A stretch of DNA of 64,000 bases from Mesorhizobium sp. B2-8-5 (GTDB lineage: Bacteria; Pseudomonadota; Alphaproteobacteria; Rhizobiales; Rhizobiaceae), in the NCBI RefSeq assembly GCF_006440675.2, contig NZ_CP083951.1, positions 5,117,501 to 5,181,500 on the forward strand. Reading direction: 5' to 3'. The notes beneath the pieces were generated by a model that worked only from the letters and a program-made list of their open reading frames with translations, did not search any database and was not told where the DNA came from. Shown in pieces: positions 62,602 to 64,000 of this stretch (position 1 is its first letter; every line of letters starts with the position of its first letter). Made by a program: the position numbers and the translations under genes.

Positions 62602-64000
62602 CTACCCTCTCAGCCCCGGTGCTTCCTGGCCGGTGCGCGCGACATATTCGGTATAGCCGCCGCCATAGGTGTGGATGCCGTCTGGCGTCAGTTCCAGCAC
62701 GCGGTTGGAGAGTGCCGCCAGGAAATGGCGGTCGTGCGAGACGAAGAGCATGGTGCCTTCATATTGCGCCAGCGCCTCGATCAGCATCTGCTTGGTGGTG
62801 ATGTCGAGGTGGTTGGTCGGCTCGTCGAGCACCAGCAGGTTGGGCGGGTCGAACAGCATCAGCGCCATCACCAGCCGCGCCTTCTCGCCGCCCGACAGCA
62901 CGCGGCACTTCTTCTCGATCTCGTCGCCCGAGAAGCCGAAGCAGCCGGCAAGCGCGCGCAGCGGCGCCTGACCGGCCTGCGGAAACGAGTCCTCCAGCGT
63001 CTGGAAGACGGTGCGCTCGCCATCGAGCAGTTCCATGGCATGCTGGGCGAAATAGCCCATCTTGACGCTCGGGCCGCGCGCGACGGAGCCCTCGTCCGGC
63101 TCGGAGGCGCCGGCGACCAGCTTCAGAAGCGTCGACTTGCCGGCGCCGTTGACGCCCATCACGCACCAGCGCTCGCGGCGGCGGATCTGGAAGTCGAGGC
63201 CCGAATAGATATTGCGGCTGCCATAGGCCTTGTGGATGCCCTTCAGCGTCGCCACGTCCTCGCCGCAGCGCGGCGCCGGCTGGAACTCGAAGGCCACCGT
63301 CTGGCGCCGCTTCGGCGGTTCGACGCGGTCGATCTTGTCGAGCTTCTTCACCCGGCTCTGCACCTGGGCGGCATGGGAAGCGCGCGCCTTGAAACGCTCG
63401 ATGAAGGCGATTTCCTTGGCCAGCATCGCCTGCTGGCGCTCGAACTGCGCCTGCAGCTGCTTGTCGGCCAGCGCACGCTGCTCCTGGTAGAATTCGTAAT
63501 TGCCTGAATAGGAGGTTAGTGCGCCGGCGTCGATCTCGATGATCTTGTTGACGATGCGGTTCATGAACTCGCGGTCGTGCGAGGTCATCAGCAGCGCGCC
63601 GTCGTAATCCTTGAGGAATTTCTCCAGCCAGATCAGGCTTTCGAGGTCGAGATGGTTCGACGGCTCGTCGAGCAGCATCACGTCGGGTCGCATCAACAGG
63701 ATGCGAGCCAGCGCGACGCGCATCTTCCAGCCGCCGGAGAGTTTCGAAACATCGCCGTCCATCATCTCCTGGCTGAAGCCGAGGCCGTCGAGCACCTCGC
63801 GGGCGCGGCCGTCGAGCGCATAGCCGTCGAGCTCTTCGAAGCGGTGCTGCAGTTCGCCGTAGCGCTCGATGATCTGGTCCATCTCGTCGGCGCGGTCGGG
63901 ATCGCCCATGGCGTGTTCGAGCTCGCGCATCTCGGCGGCCACCGCGCTGACCGGCCCTGCGCCCTCCATGACCTCTGCCACGGCGCTCAAACCGCCCATG
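62602..64000 (-). CDS. ABC-F family ATPase, 5' end outside window
   Basis: At least 465 residues visible, reading on through an internal Met to the right edge. First domain: LSGGWKMR signature and MLLDEPSNHLD Walker B; its Walker A lies beyond the window. Linker with charged helices. Second domain: GVNGAGKSTLLKL, LSGGEKARL, LVLDEPTNHLD. ABC-F proteins have no membrane part and act on the ribosome or in antibiotic resistance. Closest in appearance to YbiT/Uup-type proteins. Confidence 0.92.
   Translation of the reverse strand, partial: MGGLSAVAEVMEGAGPVSAVAAEMRELEHAMGDPDRADEMDQIIERYGELQHRFEELDGYALDGRAREVLDGLGFSQEMMDGDVSKLSGGWKMRVALARILLMRPDVMLLDEPSNHLDLESLIWLEKFLKDYDGALLMTSHDREFMNRIVNKIIEIDAGALTSYSGNYEFYQEQRALADKQLQAQFERQQAMLAKEIAFIERFKARASHAAQVQSRVKKLDKIDRVEPPKRRQTVAFEFQPAPRCGEDVATLKGIHKAYGSRNIYSGLDFQIRRRERWCVMGVNGAGKSTLLKLVAGASEPDEGSVARGPSVKMGYFAQHAMELLDGERTVFQTLEDSFPQAGQAPLRALAGCFGFSGDEIEKKCRVLSGGEKARLVMALMLFDPPNLLVLDEPTNHLDITTKQMLIEALAQYEGTMLFVSHDRHFLAALSNRVLELTPDGIHTYGGGYTEYVARTGQEAPGLRG

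Overview
The window looks like chromosomal sequence from a soil alphaproteobacterium of the Rhizobiales, most likely Mesorhizobium or a close relative. This is inferred from the high GC content, the frequent GTG/TTG starts, and families typical of that order: BA14K, DUF982, DUF1488, DUF2934, the CbtB/CbtA cobalt genes behind a cobalamin riboswitch, and minCDE. No phylogenetic test was possible. Nothing resembles a prophage, transposase, integrase, CRISPR array, rRNA or tRNA.

Layout. 1-9.2 kb is housekeeping and accessory metabolism: a membrane GGDEF-EAL protein cut by the left edge, a secreted alpha/beta hydrolase divergent from a winged-helix/TolB-like/TPR regulator, a broken acetyltransferase, an M20 amidohydrolase, a 3-methyladenine glycosylase, and small EthD, RibD-like and cupin proteins. 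9.2-13.5 kb is a four-gene operon (MFS exporter, cyclophilin-like, cupin, alcohol dehydrogenase) divergent from a LysR regulator. 13.6-18.8 kb has a sulfotransferase, an SDR, a VOC protein with a divergent GcvA-type LysR, and an L,D-transpeptidase. 18.9-22.5 kb pairs a large FAD/GcvT demethylase-like enzyme with an enolase-superfamily enzyme of the hydroxyproline-betaine epimerase type. 23.4-24.7 kb is an ArsR/SRPBCC/MAPEG cluster whose operator covers the arsR start codon. 25.4-27.9 kb is the B12-regulated cobalt uptake locus. 32.7-36.4 kb has a NarL-type two-component system next to two paralogous secreted Gly/Asn-rich proteins. 38.0-40.1 kb is minCDE.

41.4-45.5 kb is the most unusual stretch. 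It has a decayed second copy of the start of minC, then about a dozen very small genes. Seven of these form a chain with stop/start overlaps on the minus strand, and almost none has a known function. 45.6-64 kb returns to conventional genes: an FAD-linked oxidase, a haemoglobin, a two-repeat BA14K protein, a KamA-family radical SAM enzyme, a large serine hydrolase, a WYL regulator with a VOC partner, an acyl-CoA synthetase, a long coiled-coil protein, HtpG, a glutamine amidotransferase, a frameshifted serine hydrolase, and an ABC-F ATPase cut by the right edge.

Several intergenic spaces carry related imperfect palindromes, which appear to be dispersed repeat families. Two genes are clearly broken: the acetyltransferase by an apparent internal deletion and the serine hydrolase by a one-base loss.
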